DNA of 64,000 bases from Isoptericola peretonis (lineage in GTDB: Bacteria; Actinomycetota; Actinomycetes; Actinomycetales; Cellulomonadaceae). The position numbers and the translations under genes were made by a program. Shown in pieces: positions 1 through 7,612 of the stretch (position 1 is its first letter; each line of letters begins with the position of its first letter). Location: contig JALQCY010000004.1 in NCBI GenBank assembly GCA_023241745.1, forward strand, positions 310,001 to 374,000, written 5' to 3'. The notes under the pieces were generated by a model, which worked only from the letters and a program-made list of their open reading frames with translations, made no database searches and was not told where the DNA came from.

Positions 1-1
1 G

Positions 2-337
2 GCGGCGACGGCGGGGTCGACCGACTGGACGGAGGTGCTCGCCCTCTACGACGTGCTGCTCGAGATGACGCCCACGCCCGTCGTCGCGCTCAACCGCGCC
101 GTCGCGGTGGCGCAGGTGCACGGCGTCGAGGCCGGGCTGGGCGCCGTCGACGACGTCGCGGCGGACCCGGCGCTGGCCGGGTACCACCTGCTTCCTGCCC
201 TGCGGGCCGACCTCCTGGTGCGCGCGGGCAGGCCCGGCGACGCCGTCGTCGAGCTGCGCCGTGCCCTCGACCAGGTCGACCGGGAGGGCGACCGCCGCCT
301 GCTGCGCGCCCGCCTCGCCGCCCTCGGGGGCACGTGA
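2..337 (+). CDS. ECF RNA polymerase sigma factor, C-terminal part (partial)
   Basis: Only the last 111 residues lie in the window; the gene starts upstream of base 1. The segment TDWTEVLALYDVLLEMTP followed by PVVALNRAVAVAQ is the signature of the TPR-like C-terminal extension (DUF6596 type) of the ECF sigma factors often called the ECF42 or SigJ-like group. The sigma-2 and sigma-4 DNA-binding regions would be upstream and cannot be judged. In that family the extension is thought to control sigma activity in place of an anti-sigma factor. The gene ends convergently against ectC, with inverted repeat A1 between the two stop codons. Confidence 0.85.
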   Translation, partial: AATAGSTDWTEVLALYDVLLEMTPTPVVALNRAVAVAQVHGVEAGLGAVDDVAADPALAGYHLLPALRADLLVRAGRPGDAVVELRRALDQVDREGDRRLLRARLAALGGT

Positions 338-343
338 CCTCAG

Positions 344-441
344 CGGAGCCCCACCCAGAGCGTCGTGAGCGCGATCTCGGGGACTATCTGTCGAAAGACA
401 GTCCCCGAGATCGCGCTCACCACGCTCCGGGTGGGGCTCCG
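344..441. repeat. Inverted repeat A1, probable bidirectional terminator (family A)
   Basis: Two arms of 42 nt (344-385 and 400-441) pair with two mismatches around a 14-nt loop. The loop can close further as CTGTC-GAAA-GACAG, a GNRA-type tetraloop. The arms carry the core GTGAGCGCGATCTCGGGGAC, which recurs with one substitution at 61469-61534. The element fills the gap between two convergent genes and stops 2 nt short of the ectC stop codon. Termination of both transcripts is inferred from position and stem strength; there is no T-run. Confidence 0.85.
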
Positions 442-442
442 G

Positions 443-841
443 TCAGACGACGGCGGGCTCGGTGACGAGCGGGTAGACGCCGTTCTCGTCGTGCACCTCG
501 CGGCCGGTCACCGGCGGGTTGAACACGCACACGCAGGTGATGTCGGTGCGGGGCCGCACCTTGTGCTTGTCGTGCTCGTTGAGCAGGTAGAGCGAACCGG
601 GCCTGAGCTGGTGCACCTCGCCCGTGCCGAGGTCCTCGATCTCGCCCTCGCCGGACGTGATGAAGACGGCCTCGATGTGGTTGGCGTACCAGAAGAAGCT
701 CTCGGTGCCGGCGTACAGCGTGGTCTCGTGCACGGAGAAGCCGACGCCCTCCTTCGCCAGGACGATCCGCTTCGAGCGCCAGTTCTCGCTCTTGACGTCG
801 GCGTCGGTGTCGGTGATCTCGTCGAGGGAGCGCACGATCAT
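443..841 (-). CDS. ectC: L-ectoine synthase EctC
   Basis: A 132-residue cupin-fold enzyme that cyclises N-gamma-acetyl-L-2,4-diaminobutyrate to ectoine, the last step of synthesis of this cytoplasmic osmolyte. It has the usual family length and opens with [13 protein letters not shown]. The barrel segments [16 protein letters not shown] and [13 protein letters not shown] contain the conserved Glu, Tyr and His positions associated with metal binding in EctC. GGAGGT lies 8 nt before the ATG at 841. It is the third gene of ectA-ectB-ectC, 47 bp after ectB. No ectD hydroxylase gene follows; the neighbour is a convergent sigma factor gene. Confidence 0.97.
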   Translation of the reverse strand: MIVRSLDEITDTDADVKSENWRSKRIVLAKEGVGFSVHETTLYAGTESFFWYANHIEAVFITSGEGEIEDLGTGEVHQLRPGSLYLLNEHDKHKVRPRTDITCVCVFNPPVTGREVHDENGVYPLVTEPAVV

Positions 842-888
842 GGGGGTACCTCCGGAAGGTCGGGTGCGGTGGTCGGGACGGCGTGCGG

Positions 889-2199
889 TCAGGCCGTCGG
901 TGCAGGCAGGACGGCGGCGACGGAGTCGCTGATGATCCGCAGGCCGCGCTGCAGCTCGTCGTACGTGATCGTCAGGGGCGGCAGCAGCTTGACCACCTCG
1001 CCGTCGGGGCCCGAGGTCTCCATGAGCAGCCCGCGCGAGAACGCCTCGTCGCAGATGCGGGCGGCGGTCTCGCCGTCCGGCGTCTGCAGGCCGCGCGCGA
1101 GGCCGCGGCCCTTGGCGACCAGCACGTCGTCGCCGTACCGGGCGACGAGGGAGTTGAAGTGCGCCTCGACGAGCGCGCCCTTGTCGATCGTGGAGCGCTC
1201 GAGCGCGTCGTCCGACCAGTAGGTGCGGATCGCCTCGGACGCCGTCGCGAACGCGGGCGCGAAGCCGCGGAACGTGCCGTTGTGCTCGCCCGGCTCCCAG
1301 ATGTCCAGCTCGGGGCGCACCAGGGTGAGGGCCATCGGCAGGCCGTACCCGGAGATGGACTTCGACAGGCAGATGATGTCGGGCACGATGCCGGCCTCCT
1401 CGAACGAGAAGAACTTGCCGGTGCGGCCGCAGCCCATCTGGATGTCGTCGAGGATCAGCAGGATGCCGTGGCGCCGGCACAGGTCGGCCAGGCCGCGCAG
1501 CCACTCGGCCCGCGCGGCGTTGATGCCGCCCTCGCCCTGCACCGTCTCGACGATCACCGCGGCGGGCGCGTTCAGTCCCGAGCCGCTGTCGTCCAGCAGC
1601 CGCTCGAGGTACATGAAGTCGGGCACGTCCCCGTCGAAGTAGTCGTCGTACGGCATCGGGGTCGCGTGCACCAGCGGGATGCCGGCCCCGCCGCGCTTCA
1701 TCGAGTTGCCCGTCACGGACAGCGCACCGAGCGTCATGCCGTGGAACGCGTTGGTGAAGTTGATGACGGACTCGCGCCCGGTCACCTTGCGCGCCAGCTT
1801 CAGCGCCGCCTCGACGGCGTTGGCGCCGCCGGGGCCGGGGAACACGACCTTGTGGTCCAGGCCGCGGGGGCGCAGGATCACCTCGCTGAACGTCTCCAGG
1901 AACTCGCGGCGCGCCGCGGTGAACATGTCGAGCGTGTGCACCATGCGGTCGTCGGTCAGGTAGTCGACCAGCACCTGCTTGAGCAGCGGGTTGTTGTGCC
2001 CGTAGTTGAGGGTGCCGGCGCCGGCGAAGAAGTCGAGGTACTCGGTGCCGTCCTCGGCGTGCACCGTCGTTCCCGAGGCCCGGTCGAAGACGACGGGCCA
2101 GGAGCGCGAGTAGCTGCGGACCTCCGACTCGAGGGCGGTGAAGCCCAGCGGGTCGGCGGCGGCGGACGCCTCGGTGGTGGGGACGGTCGGGGTTGTCAC
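889..2199 (-). CDS. ectB: Diaminobutyrate-2-oxoglutarate transaminase EctB
   Basis: A class-III PLP aminotransferase of 436 residues. It converts L-aspartate-4-semialdehyde plus glutamate to L-2,4-diaminobutyrate, the first committed step of ectoine synthesis. The Schiff-base lysine is in [10 protein letters not shown] near residue 280. [18 protein letters not shown] and [19 protein letters not shown] are EctB signatures. Two in-frame GTG codons compete as starts. The one at 2199 has AAGGAG 8 nt upstream, whereas the one at 2208 would touch that Shine-Dalgarno, so 2199 is preferred. It is second in the ectABC operon. Confidence 0.96.
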   Translation of the reverse strand: MTTPTVPTTEASAAADPLGFTALESEVRSYSRSWPVVFDRASGTTVHAEDGTEYLDFFAGAGTLNYGHNNPLLKQVLVDYLTDDRMVHTLDMFTAARREFLETFSEVILRPRGLDHKVVFPGPGGANAVEAALKLARKVTGRESVINFTNAFHGMTLGALSVTGNSMKRGGAGIPLVHATPMPYDDYFDGDVPDFMYLERLLDDSGSGLNAPAAVIVETVQGEGGINAARAEWLRGLADLCRRHGILLILDDIQMGCGRTGKFFSFEEAGIVPDIICLSKSISGYGLPMALTLVRPELDIWEPGEHNGTFRGFAPAFATASEAIRTYWSDDALERSTIDKGALVEAHFNSLVARYGDDVLVAKGRGLARGLQTPDGETAARICDEAFSRGLLMETSGPDGEVVKLLPPLTITYDELQRGLRIISDSVAAVLPAPTA

Positions 2200-2323
2200 G
2201 AATGACACTCCTTGAGGTGGTGCGCGCCGGTGCGTGTGTGGGTGAGGGGCGGGGCTGCGTCGTCACCTGCGCGCCGAACCGGCGCAGCCCGAGGTCTGGT
2301 CGACCGTGCGGTCGACGACCGGA

Positions 2324-2902
2324 TCAGCGAGACGGACCGAACCCCTTGATGACCAGCAGGGGTTCGGCCTCGTGGCCGTCCGGGAAGTGCGTCGTCTCGT
2401 AGCCGGTGGTCTCCCGCAGCGTCGCGCCGCGTTCCGCCGCCCAGCGCGCGAAGACGCGCCGGGACGAGGCGTTGTCGGTGGTCACCGTGGTGTGCACCCG
2501 GGTGACGGCGGGCCCGCCGTCGGGCGCGGAACCGCCAGGGCTCGCACCGTCGACGACGGCGTCCAGCAGCTGGCCCGCGACCCGCCGGCCACGGGCCTGC
2601 GGGGCCACGGCGACCTGCCAGACGAAGAGCGTGGCGGGGTCGGCGGGCAGGCGGTAGCCGGCGAGAAAGCCCACCGGGTCGCCCTCGCCGCCGTCCGCGC
2701 CCCTCGCGAGGAGAGCGAGGCGGCTCGTCGCGGAGAAGTGGTCCGCGAGCAGCAGGTAGGCGTAGGAGGAGTTGAGGTCCAGCGAGCCCGAGTCGCGGGC
2801 CAGCTGCCACATCGTGGCGCCGTCCACCGGCGTCGGTGGGCGGATCGTCAGGGTGTCGTCGTCGGTCGGCTGGTTGGTCGCTGCGGTGTCCGTCGTGTCC
2901 AT
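2324..2902 (-). CDS. ectA: L-2,4-diaminobutyrate N-gamma-acetyltransferase EctA
   Basis: A GNAT-fold acetyltransferase of 192 residues that acetylates 2,4-diaminobutyrate with acetyl-CoA. Family marks are GATMWQLARDSGSLDLNSSY, the core FVWQVAVAPQARGRR with the Q/RxxGR acetyl-CoA loop, and TVTTDNASSRRVF. It is the first gene of the operon, 124 bp ahead of ectB. Two ATGs are possible, at 2917 and 2902. TATGGT at 2913-2918 looks like a -10 box 10 nt before the second, which favours 2902. The long gap to ectB is unusual for this operon and holds no clear feature. Confidence 0.94.
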   Translation of the reverse strand: MDTTDTAATNQPTDDDTLTIRPPTPVDGATMWQLARDSGSLDLNSSYAYLLLADHFSATSRLALLARGADGGEGDPVGFLAGYRLPADPATLFVWQVAVAPQARGRRVAGQLLDAVVDGASPGGSAPDGGPAVTRVHTTVTTDNASSRRVFARWAAERGATLRETTGYETTHFPDGHEAEPLLVIKGFGPSR

Positions 2903-2912
2903 ACCGCCATCG

Positions 2913-2918
2913 ACCATA
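2913..2918 (-). promoter_or_regulatory. Candidate -10 box of ectABC
   Basis: TATGGT (TANNNT) read on the minus strand lies 10 nt before the ectA ATG at 2902. No convincing -35 was found. Osmotic control would be expected for this operon but cannot be read from the sequence. Confidence 0.35.
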
Positions 2919-3108
2919 GACGGCCCACGGGGAAAACTTCACCTCTGCCATGACCGTTCCTCGACCGGGCCGCCCGGCGCGAGGGGCGTTGATCGTTGGT
3001 AGCACAACGAAAGGTCGCGTTCGCCATCGACGGATCATCGACAGTACTGGGAAGGGTCATCCGTCTCGGATCGTGAGACGATCGGCCGGCCAGGAGCCGG
3101 AGACGACC

Positions 3109-3140
3109 GTGGGCGTGCCCGTCTGCACGGGCACGCCCAC
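3109..3140 (-). terminator. Hairpin terminator after greA
   Basis: A perfect 14-bp stem, GTGGGCGTGCCCGT with ACGGGCACGCCCAC, closes a 4-nt loop 36 bp beyond the greA stop codon. It lacks a clear T-run, as is common in actinobacteria. The rest of the 2919-3175 gap holds a weaker inverted repeat near 3061-3079 (CGTCTC/GAGACG) and otherwise only the ectA upstream region. Confidence 0.7.
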
Positions 3141-3175
3141 GGCATGCGTCAGGGTCCGGGCGTCGCCCGGGGAGG

Positions 3176-3658
3176 TCAGCCCGCGAAGGGCGTGGCCTTG
3201 GTGATCTCGACGGGGATCTCGCGGCCGTTCGGCGCCGTGTACGCCACCTTCTCGCCGATGCGGTGCCCGTCGATGGCGGCGCCGAGCGGCGACGTCGGGG
3301 AGTACACGTCGAGGTCGGTGGTGCCGGCGATCTCGCGGGAGCCGAGCAGGAAGGTCATCTCGTCCCCGGCCACCAGCGCCGTCACGACCATGCCCGCCTC
3401 GACGACGCCGTCGTCCGCCGGCGTGCTGATCTGGACGTGGCGCAGCTTCTCGGTGAGCTCACGGATGCGGGCCTCGTTCTTCGCCTGCTCCTCGCGCGCG
3501 GCGTGGTACCCGCCGTTCTCCTTGAGGTCGCCCTCGTCGCGGGCGGCGGCGATGCGCTCGGCGATCTCGGTGCGGGCGGGGCCGGAGAGGTGCTCCAGCT
3601 CGGCCTGCAGCCGGTCGTGAGCCTCCTGGGTGAGCCAGGTGACAGTGCTCTCGGTCAC
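3176..3658 (-). CDS. greA: Transcription elongation factor GreA
   Basis: GreA enters the RNA polymerase secondary channel and stimulates cleavage of backtracked RNA. This 160-residue protein has the N-terminal coiled-coil hairpin. Its tip carries the acidic motif in RDEGDLKENGGYHAAREEQ. A C-terminal FKBP-like domain follows (DDGVVEAGMVVTAL to GREIPVEITKATPFAG). The GTG at 3658 is chosen because AAGGAGAG lies just upstream; an open frame continues to 3727 without a ribosome site. The order greA-DUF4307-mca matches Rv1080c-Rv1081c-Rv1082 of M. tuberculosis. Confidence 0.96.
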   Translation of the reverse strand: MTESTVTWLTQEAHDRLQAELEHLSGPARTEIAERIAAARDEGDLKENGGYHAAREEQAKNEARIRELTEKLRHVQISTPADDGVVEAGMVVTALVAGDEMTFLLGSREIAGTTDLDVYSPTSPLGAAIDGHRIGEKVAYTAPNGREIPVEITKATPFAG

Positions 3659-3858
3659 GAGGGCTCTCCTTTCGTGGTGCTCGTGGCCTGTTTCGGCCGT
3701 GCGGGGGCGACCGACGTGCATCGCCACGCGCGTCGGCTGGGCAGGACTGTGCGTGTGAATCCCTCAGGATAGCCCGCGTTCGCGCCAGATCCCAGGCCTT
3801 TGCCCTGGGCGAACGGGTGATCCCGGTCGCGGTGCCCCGGAAAGCGAGGGGCGGACCG

Positions 3859-4278
3859 TCAGGAGCCGCCGTCGACGTCGCAGGACTCGACCAGGGCGGT
3901 CGTGGCCTTCTCGGACGTGCGGACGGTCACCGTGTACGTGGAGGTGAGCTCCTCGCTCGGCCCGACCGGCACCTCCAGCGTGCCCACCTGGGCGTAGCTG
4001 GGGGCGAGCGCCTCGACCTCGCAGACGGCCGAGGTGCCGGCCGGCATGTGCACCTGGAACGTGACGTCCACCTGCTCGGCGTCGCGCACGTCGAAGCTGA
4101 CGACGTCCACGTCGACGGGGTCGCGCCGGGTCTGCTCCACGGAGAACCAGGCGGCCACGCCGACGGCCGCCGCCAGCGCCGCGCCGATCGCCACCTTGCC
4201 GCCCGTCCCGAGGCCGCGTCGCTGCGGGCGGGTGCCGTAGCGGTCGGCGGGGGGCGTGGGGCTGACGGGCTCGCTCAT
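3859..4278 (-). CDS. DUF4307 family membrane protein
   Basis: A 139-residue protein with a short N-terminal cytoplasmic tail rich in Pro and Arg. One membrane segment follows at about residues 27-48 (GKVAIGAALAAAVGVAAWF). The remaining extracytoplasmic domain of about 90 residues runs from DVDVVSFDVRDAEQVDVTFQ to the C-terminus. It corresponds in position and features to Rv1081c. Its function is unknown. It is divergent from mca, with 53 bp between the starts. Confidence 0.85.
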   Translation of the reverse strand: MSEPVSPTPPADRYGTRPQRRGLGTGGKVAIGAALAAAVGVAAWFSVEQTRRDPVDVDVVSFDVRDAEQVDVTFQVHMPAGTSAVCEVEALAPSYAQVGTLEVPVGPSEELTSTYTVTVRTSEKATTALVESCDVDGGS

Positions 4279-4331
4279 GGTGCACCATTGTCCCTGAACG
4301 CTGCTGCCGACCCGTCACCCCGGGAGGGACC

Positions 4332-5261
4332 TTGTCCTCCGCCTCCTCCGCGCCGCCCACGGGGCTGCCCGAGCCCCTGCGTCTGATGGCGGTGCACGCG
4401 CACCCGGACGACGAGTCCAGCAAGGGCGCGGCCACCACCGCGCGGTACGCCGCCGAAGGTGTCGAGGTGCTCGTGGTCACCTGCACGGGCGGCGAGCGGG
4501 GCGACGTGCTCAACCCCAGCTTCCAGGTGCCCGAGGGGCACGAGTTCGAGACCGTCGATGGCCGCCGCGCCGTGCGCCGCCTCGAGATGGCGGCCGCCGC
4601 CGAGGCGCTCGGCGTGCGCCAGACGTGGCTCGGGTTCGTCGACTCCGGCCTGCCGGAGGGCGACCCGCTGCCGCCGCTGCCCGAGGGCTCGTTCGGCCTG
4701 GTGCCGCTCGAGGAGGCGGCGGCGCCCCTGGTGGAGCTGGTGCGCCGGTTCCGCCCGCACGTCGTGACGACGTACGACCCGTCCGGCGGCTACCCGCACC
4801 CGGACCACATCAAGTGCCACGAGGTCGCGTTCGAGGCGTACCACGCGGCCGGCGACGCCTCGCGGTACGTCGTCGAGGGCGGCGCGGACCCCTGGGAGCC
4901 GCGCAAGCTGTACTACAACCACGGCTTCTCGATGGAGCGCATGCGGGCGGTGCACGAGGCGATGCAGGGCGCCGGGCTGGAGTCCCCGTTCGGCGACTGG
5001 ATCGAGTCGCGCGCGGCGCGCGAGATCCCGGAGCGGCAGGCGACGACCAGCGTCCGGGTCGCGGAGTTCTTCCCGCAGCGTGACGCCGCTCTCGTGGCGC
5101 ACGCCTCGCAGATCGACCCGAAGGGGTTCTTCTTCGCGGTCCCCCGGGACCTCGAGGCCGACGTCTGGCCCACCGAGGAGTACGAGCTCGCCGACTCCCG
5201 CGTGCCCACCACGCTGCCCGAGGACGACCTCTTCGCCGGTCTGCGCGAGGGCGCCCGATGA
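4332..5261 (+). CDS. mca: Mycothiol S-conjugate amidase Mca
   Basis: Mca is a zinc amidase that cleaves mycothiol conjugates of electrophiles into glucosaminyl-inositol and a mercapturic acid for export. The zinc site AHPDDESSKGAAT is near residue 23 and the third ligand is in YPHPDHIKCHE. SKGAAT and the 309-residue length fit Mca rather than the paralogue MshB. The start is a TTG with GGGAGG just upstream. An internal ATG at 4386 would remove the residues before the first strand. The next gene overlaps it by 4 bp (ATGA). Confidence 0.95.
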   Translation: MSSASSAPPTGLPEPLRLMAVHAHPDDESSKGAATTARYAAEGVEVLVVTCTGGERGDVLNPSFQVPEGHEFETVDGRRAVRRLEMAAAAEALGVRQTWLGFVDSGLPEGDPLPPLPEGSFGLVPLEEAAAPLVELVRRFRPHVVTTYDPSGGYPHPDHIKCHEVAFEAYHAAGDASRYVVEGGADPWEPRKLYYNHGFSMERMRAVHEAMQGAGLESPFGDWIESRAAREIPERQATTSVRVAEFFPQRDAALVAHASQIDPKGFFFAVPRDLEADVWPTEEYELADSRVPTTLPEDDLFAGLREGAR

Positions 5262-5614
5262 GCGGCGTGTGGGCGGTGCTGCCGGTGCTCGCCGCCGCGC
5301 CGAGCCCGAGCCCCAGCCCCACCCAGGGGCCGACGGAGCTCGAGGTGACGCCGGGCCTCGCGGGCTTCGTCGCGACCTTCGCCGTCGCGCTGGCGTGCGT
5401 GCTGCTGTTCCTGTCGCTCACCCGGCACCTGCGCCGGGCCCGGCACAACGCGGAGGAGCAGGGCCTGCCGATCGAGGAGCCCAAGCGCGTCGGCCCCCGG
5501 CACCCGGGCGAGGACGTCCCGGACGCTCCCGGGCGTGAGCCCGGGACCCCGGCGGGCGACGAGGGGGTCGACGGCGCGCCGGGCGACGAGACGGACGGTC
5601 AGGGCCGGCGATGA
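5258..5614 (+). CDS. Small membrane protein in the mca operon (Rv1083-like)
   Basis: A 118-residue protein. A short Pro-Ser-rich segment is followed by one membrane helix at about residues 33-53 (GLAGFVATFAVALACVLLFL), a basic stop-transfer (RHLRRARHN) and a disordered acidic cytoplasmic tail rich in Gly, Asp and Pro. Its start overlaps the mca stop (ATGA) and its own stop overlaps the nitrilase start, so the three genes are probably translationally coupled. The position matches Rv1083. Function unknown. Confidence 0.8.
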   Translation: MSGVWAVLPVLAAAPSPSPSPTQGPTELEVTPGLAGFVATFAVALACVLLFLSLTRHLRRARHNAEEQGLPIEEPKRVGPRHPGEDVPDAPGREPGTPAGDEGVDGAPGDETDGQGRR

Positions 5615-6579
5615 GCGCGTCGGTGCGCGTCACGGTGGCGCAGCTCGCGATCACCGCGGACCACGACGCGAACCGGGAGGCGGTCGCCGAGGCGTTCCTG
5701 GCCGCCGGCCGGGTGGGCGCCGACCTGCTGGTGCTGCCCGAGTACTCCTCGGGGTACGACCCGCACGGCGTCGGCGTCGAGCACGCGGAGCCGCTCGACG
5801 GCCCGTTCGTCACCGCGCTGCGCCAGCACGCCGCGCGGTACCGCATCGCGGTGGTGGCGGGCACGACGCTGCCGGCGTCCGGTGCGGCGGGCGGGTCCCG
5901 GACGGGGCAGATCCCCGCCGTCAGCGGCGCCTTCCCCGCCGTCAGCGGCGCCTTCCCCGCCGTCAGCGGGGCCTTCCCCGCCGTGACGGGGTCGCTCCCG
6001 GCGATCACGGGGACGACGCCGGTGGCCGGCTCGGCACCTGCCGAGCCGCAGCGCGCGTTCAACACGGTCGTCGCGGTGGACGCGACGGGTGCGCTCGTCG
6101 GCGCGTACCGCAAGGTGCACCTCTACGACGCGTTCGGCACCCGCGAGTCCGACCGGCTCGAGGCGGGGCCGCCGGACGTGCCGCCGCTGGTGATCCGCCT
6201 GGGTGACCTCACGTTCGGCGTCGTCACCTGCTACGACCTGCGCTTCCCGGAGTCGGCGCGCCGGCTCGTGGACGCGGGCGCGGACGTCATCGTGGTGCCG
6301 GCCGCCTGGGTGGACGGGCCGCTCAAGGCGGACCACTGGCGGACCCTGCTGCGCGCGCGGGCGATCGAGAACACGGCCGTGGTGATCGGCGTCGGCATGG
6401 CCGGTCCGGGCCTGGTGGGCCGGTCGCTGCTGGCGGGGCCGGACGGCGTCGTGGGCCTCGAGCTCGACGAGACGCCGCAGGTGCGCACCGTGGACCTCGA
6501 CCCCGAGCCGCTGGCGCAGGTGCGCCGGCAGAACCCGTCGCTGGCGAACCGGCGCTACCTCGTGGTGCCTCGGCCCTGA
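5611..6579 (+). CDS. Carbon-nitrogen hydrolase (nitrilase superfamily) with a repeat insert
   Basis: A 322-residue amidase with the nitrilase triad Glu44 (LPEYSS), Lys168 (YRKVHLYDAF) and Cys207 (VTCYDLRFPES). YDAFGTRESDRLEAG resembles Nit1-type omega-amidases that act on deaminated glutathione, but the true substrate is unknown. Residues 103-137 are an added low-complexity loop made of five heptads related to AVSGAFP, encoded by 21-bp tandem repeats. The usual family protein is about 260-280 residues, so the insert explains the extra length. It is last in the mca operon (ATGA overlap). Confidence 0.88.
   Translation: MSASVRVTVAQLAITADHDANREAVAEAFLAAGRVGADLLVLPEYSSGYDPHGVGVEHAEPLDGPFVTALRQHAARYRIAVVAGTTLPASGAAGGSRTGQIPAVSGAFPAVSGAFPAVSGAFPAVTGSLPAITGTTPVAGSAPAEPQRAFNTVVAVDATGALVGAYRKVHLYDAFGTRESDRLEAGPPDVPPLVIRLGDLTFGVVTCYDLRFPESARRLVDAGADVIVVPAAWVDGPLKADHWRTLLRARAIENTAVVIGVGMAGPGLVGRSLLAGPDGVVGLELDETPQVRTVDLDPEPLAQVRRQNPSLANRRYLVVPRP
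5917..6021 (+). repeat. Five 21-bp tandem repeats inside the nitrilase gene
   Basis: Units begin at 5917, 5938, 5959, 5980 and 6001. The first two are identical (GCCGTCAGCGGCGCCTTCCC plus C), the third has one change, and the last two are increasingly diverged. All stay in frame and encode AVSGAFP-like heptads. Confidence 0.95.
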
Positions 6580-6604
6580 GCCGGACCTGACGCGAGCCCC
6601 GCGG

Positions 6605-7357
6605 TCACAGCGCGGCCAGGTAGATCGCCACGGTGTGGCAGGTGAAGCCCACCACGGTGAGCGCGTGGAAGACCTCGTGGAACCCGAACCACCGCGGCGA
6701 CGGGTCGGGGAACTTGGTGCCGTAGACCACCGCGCCGAGGATGTACGCGACTCCGCCCGAGGCGACCAGCCAGGCGACGGCGGCCCCGCCGGACGTGGCG
6801 AACTGCGGGATGTAGCCCACCGCGACGCAGCCGAGCGCCACGTACACGGGCACGTACAGCCAGCGGGGCGCGCCCATCCACAGCACGCGCGCGACCAGGC
6901 CGACGATCGCGCCGATCCAGACGACGGCGAGCAGGACGACGGCGGTGTCGCGCGGCAGCAGCATCACCGCCAGGGGCGTGTACGTGCCCGCGATGATGAG
7001 GAAGATGTTCGCGTGGTCCAGGCGGCGCAGCAGCGCGGCGGTGCGCGGCGACCAGGTGCCCGTGCCGAGGTGGTAGACGGCGCTGGTGCCGAAGAGCAGC
7101 ACGGCGGTGACGCCGAAGACGGCGCACGCGATCTTGTCCGCCGTGGTGTCCGCCAGCACGACGAGCACGATCGCGGCGGCGAGCGCGAGCGGGGCCGTGA
7201 CGGCGTGGATCCAGCCGCGCAGGTGGGGCTTGATCCAGGCGGCCGTCTCGGCGGCCGCGGCGGACACGGTCTGCACGGCGTCCATGGCGGCCTCCTTGAC
7301 GTCGGGCACATCCAGGCGGTCGTGCCGGCGGTCGTTCGACCGGGCGGCTGCTGCCAC
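6605..7357 (-). CDS. Hemolysin III / TrhA family membrane protein
   Basis: A seven-helix PAQR-type membrane protein of 250 residues. Family motifs include SAVYHLGTGTWSPRTA, RRLDHANIFLIIAGTYTPL and FGFHEVFHALTVVGFTCHTVA, which hold the conserved Ser, Asp and three His thought to bind zinc. Bacterial members are linked to membrane-lipid homeostasis. Two starts have good ribosome sites: GTG 7357 (AAGGAGAA) and ATG 7285 (AAGGAGG). The longer form is given, so the first 24 residues are uncertain. Position matches Rv1085c. A perfect palindrome lies 21 bp before the 7357 start. Confidence 0.9.
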   Translation of the reverse strand: MAAAARSNDRRHDRLDVPDVKEAAMDAVQTVSAAAAETAAWIKPHLRGWIHAVTAPLALAAAIVLVVLADTTADKIACAVFGVTAVLLFGTSAVYHLGTGTWSPRTAALLRRLDHANIFLIIAGTYTPLAVMLLPRDTAVVLLAVVWIGAIVGLVARVLWMGAPRWLYVPVYVALGCVAVGYIPQFATSGGAAVAWLVASGGVAYILGAVVYGTKFPDPSPRWFGFHEVFHALTVVGFTCHTVAIYLAAL

Positions 7358-7377
7358 GGTGGTTCTCCTTGCTCGAG

Positions 7378-7405
7378 ACGTAACCTACGCATCCGTAGGT
7401 TACGT
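7378..7405. promoter_or_regulatory. Perfect palindrome, TetR-type operator candidate
   Basis: ACGTAACCTACG-CATC-CGTAGGTTACGT is a 12-bp inverted repeat with a 4-nt spacer, and a further half-like GCGTAGG follows at 7408-7414. Its size and symmetry suit a TetR-family dimer pair. It lies between the divergent hemolysin III and Z-FPP synthase genes and would cover the hemolysin III promoter. No TetR gene is in the window; the nearest regulator is the MarR gene at 8371. The remaining bases up to 7612 show no other clear element. Confidence 0.6.
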
Positions 7406-7612
7406 CAGCGTAGGCGACGGCACGGGGCAGGGTCGACCGCCGCAGTGAAGATCGTGCGCAGGGTTGCGGGGCCTCGCACGTCGCGGCGCCGGGGGCGCTC
7501 GGTCGGCGCCGCGGGAGCGGTACCGTTGACCCGCTCTCCGTCCGTCCCCGCCCGCCGGGTGCCTGCGCCGTCGTGCGCCCGCGCGGCGCGGCACGACTCC
7601 CCGAGGTCTCGC

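Noticed and set aside
344..441. Terminal inverted repeat of an insertion sequence
   Set aside because: The arms abut each other with a 14-nt loop, there is no transposase frame between or beside them, and no target duplication is seen.
365..2205. Long plus-strand frames across the ectoine operon
   Set aside because: EctB and EctC are unmistakable on the minus strand; the plus-strand products lack any fold and have antisense-type composition.
6635..7612. The upstream extension of the Z-FPP synthase frame to 6635
   Set aside because: It runs antisense to hemolysin III and has no ribosome site; homology to Rv1086 begins only at about 7613.
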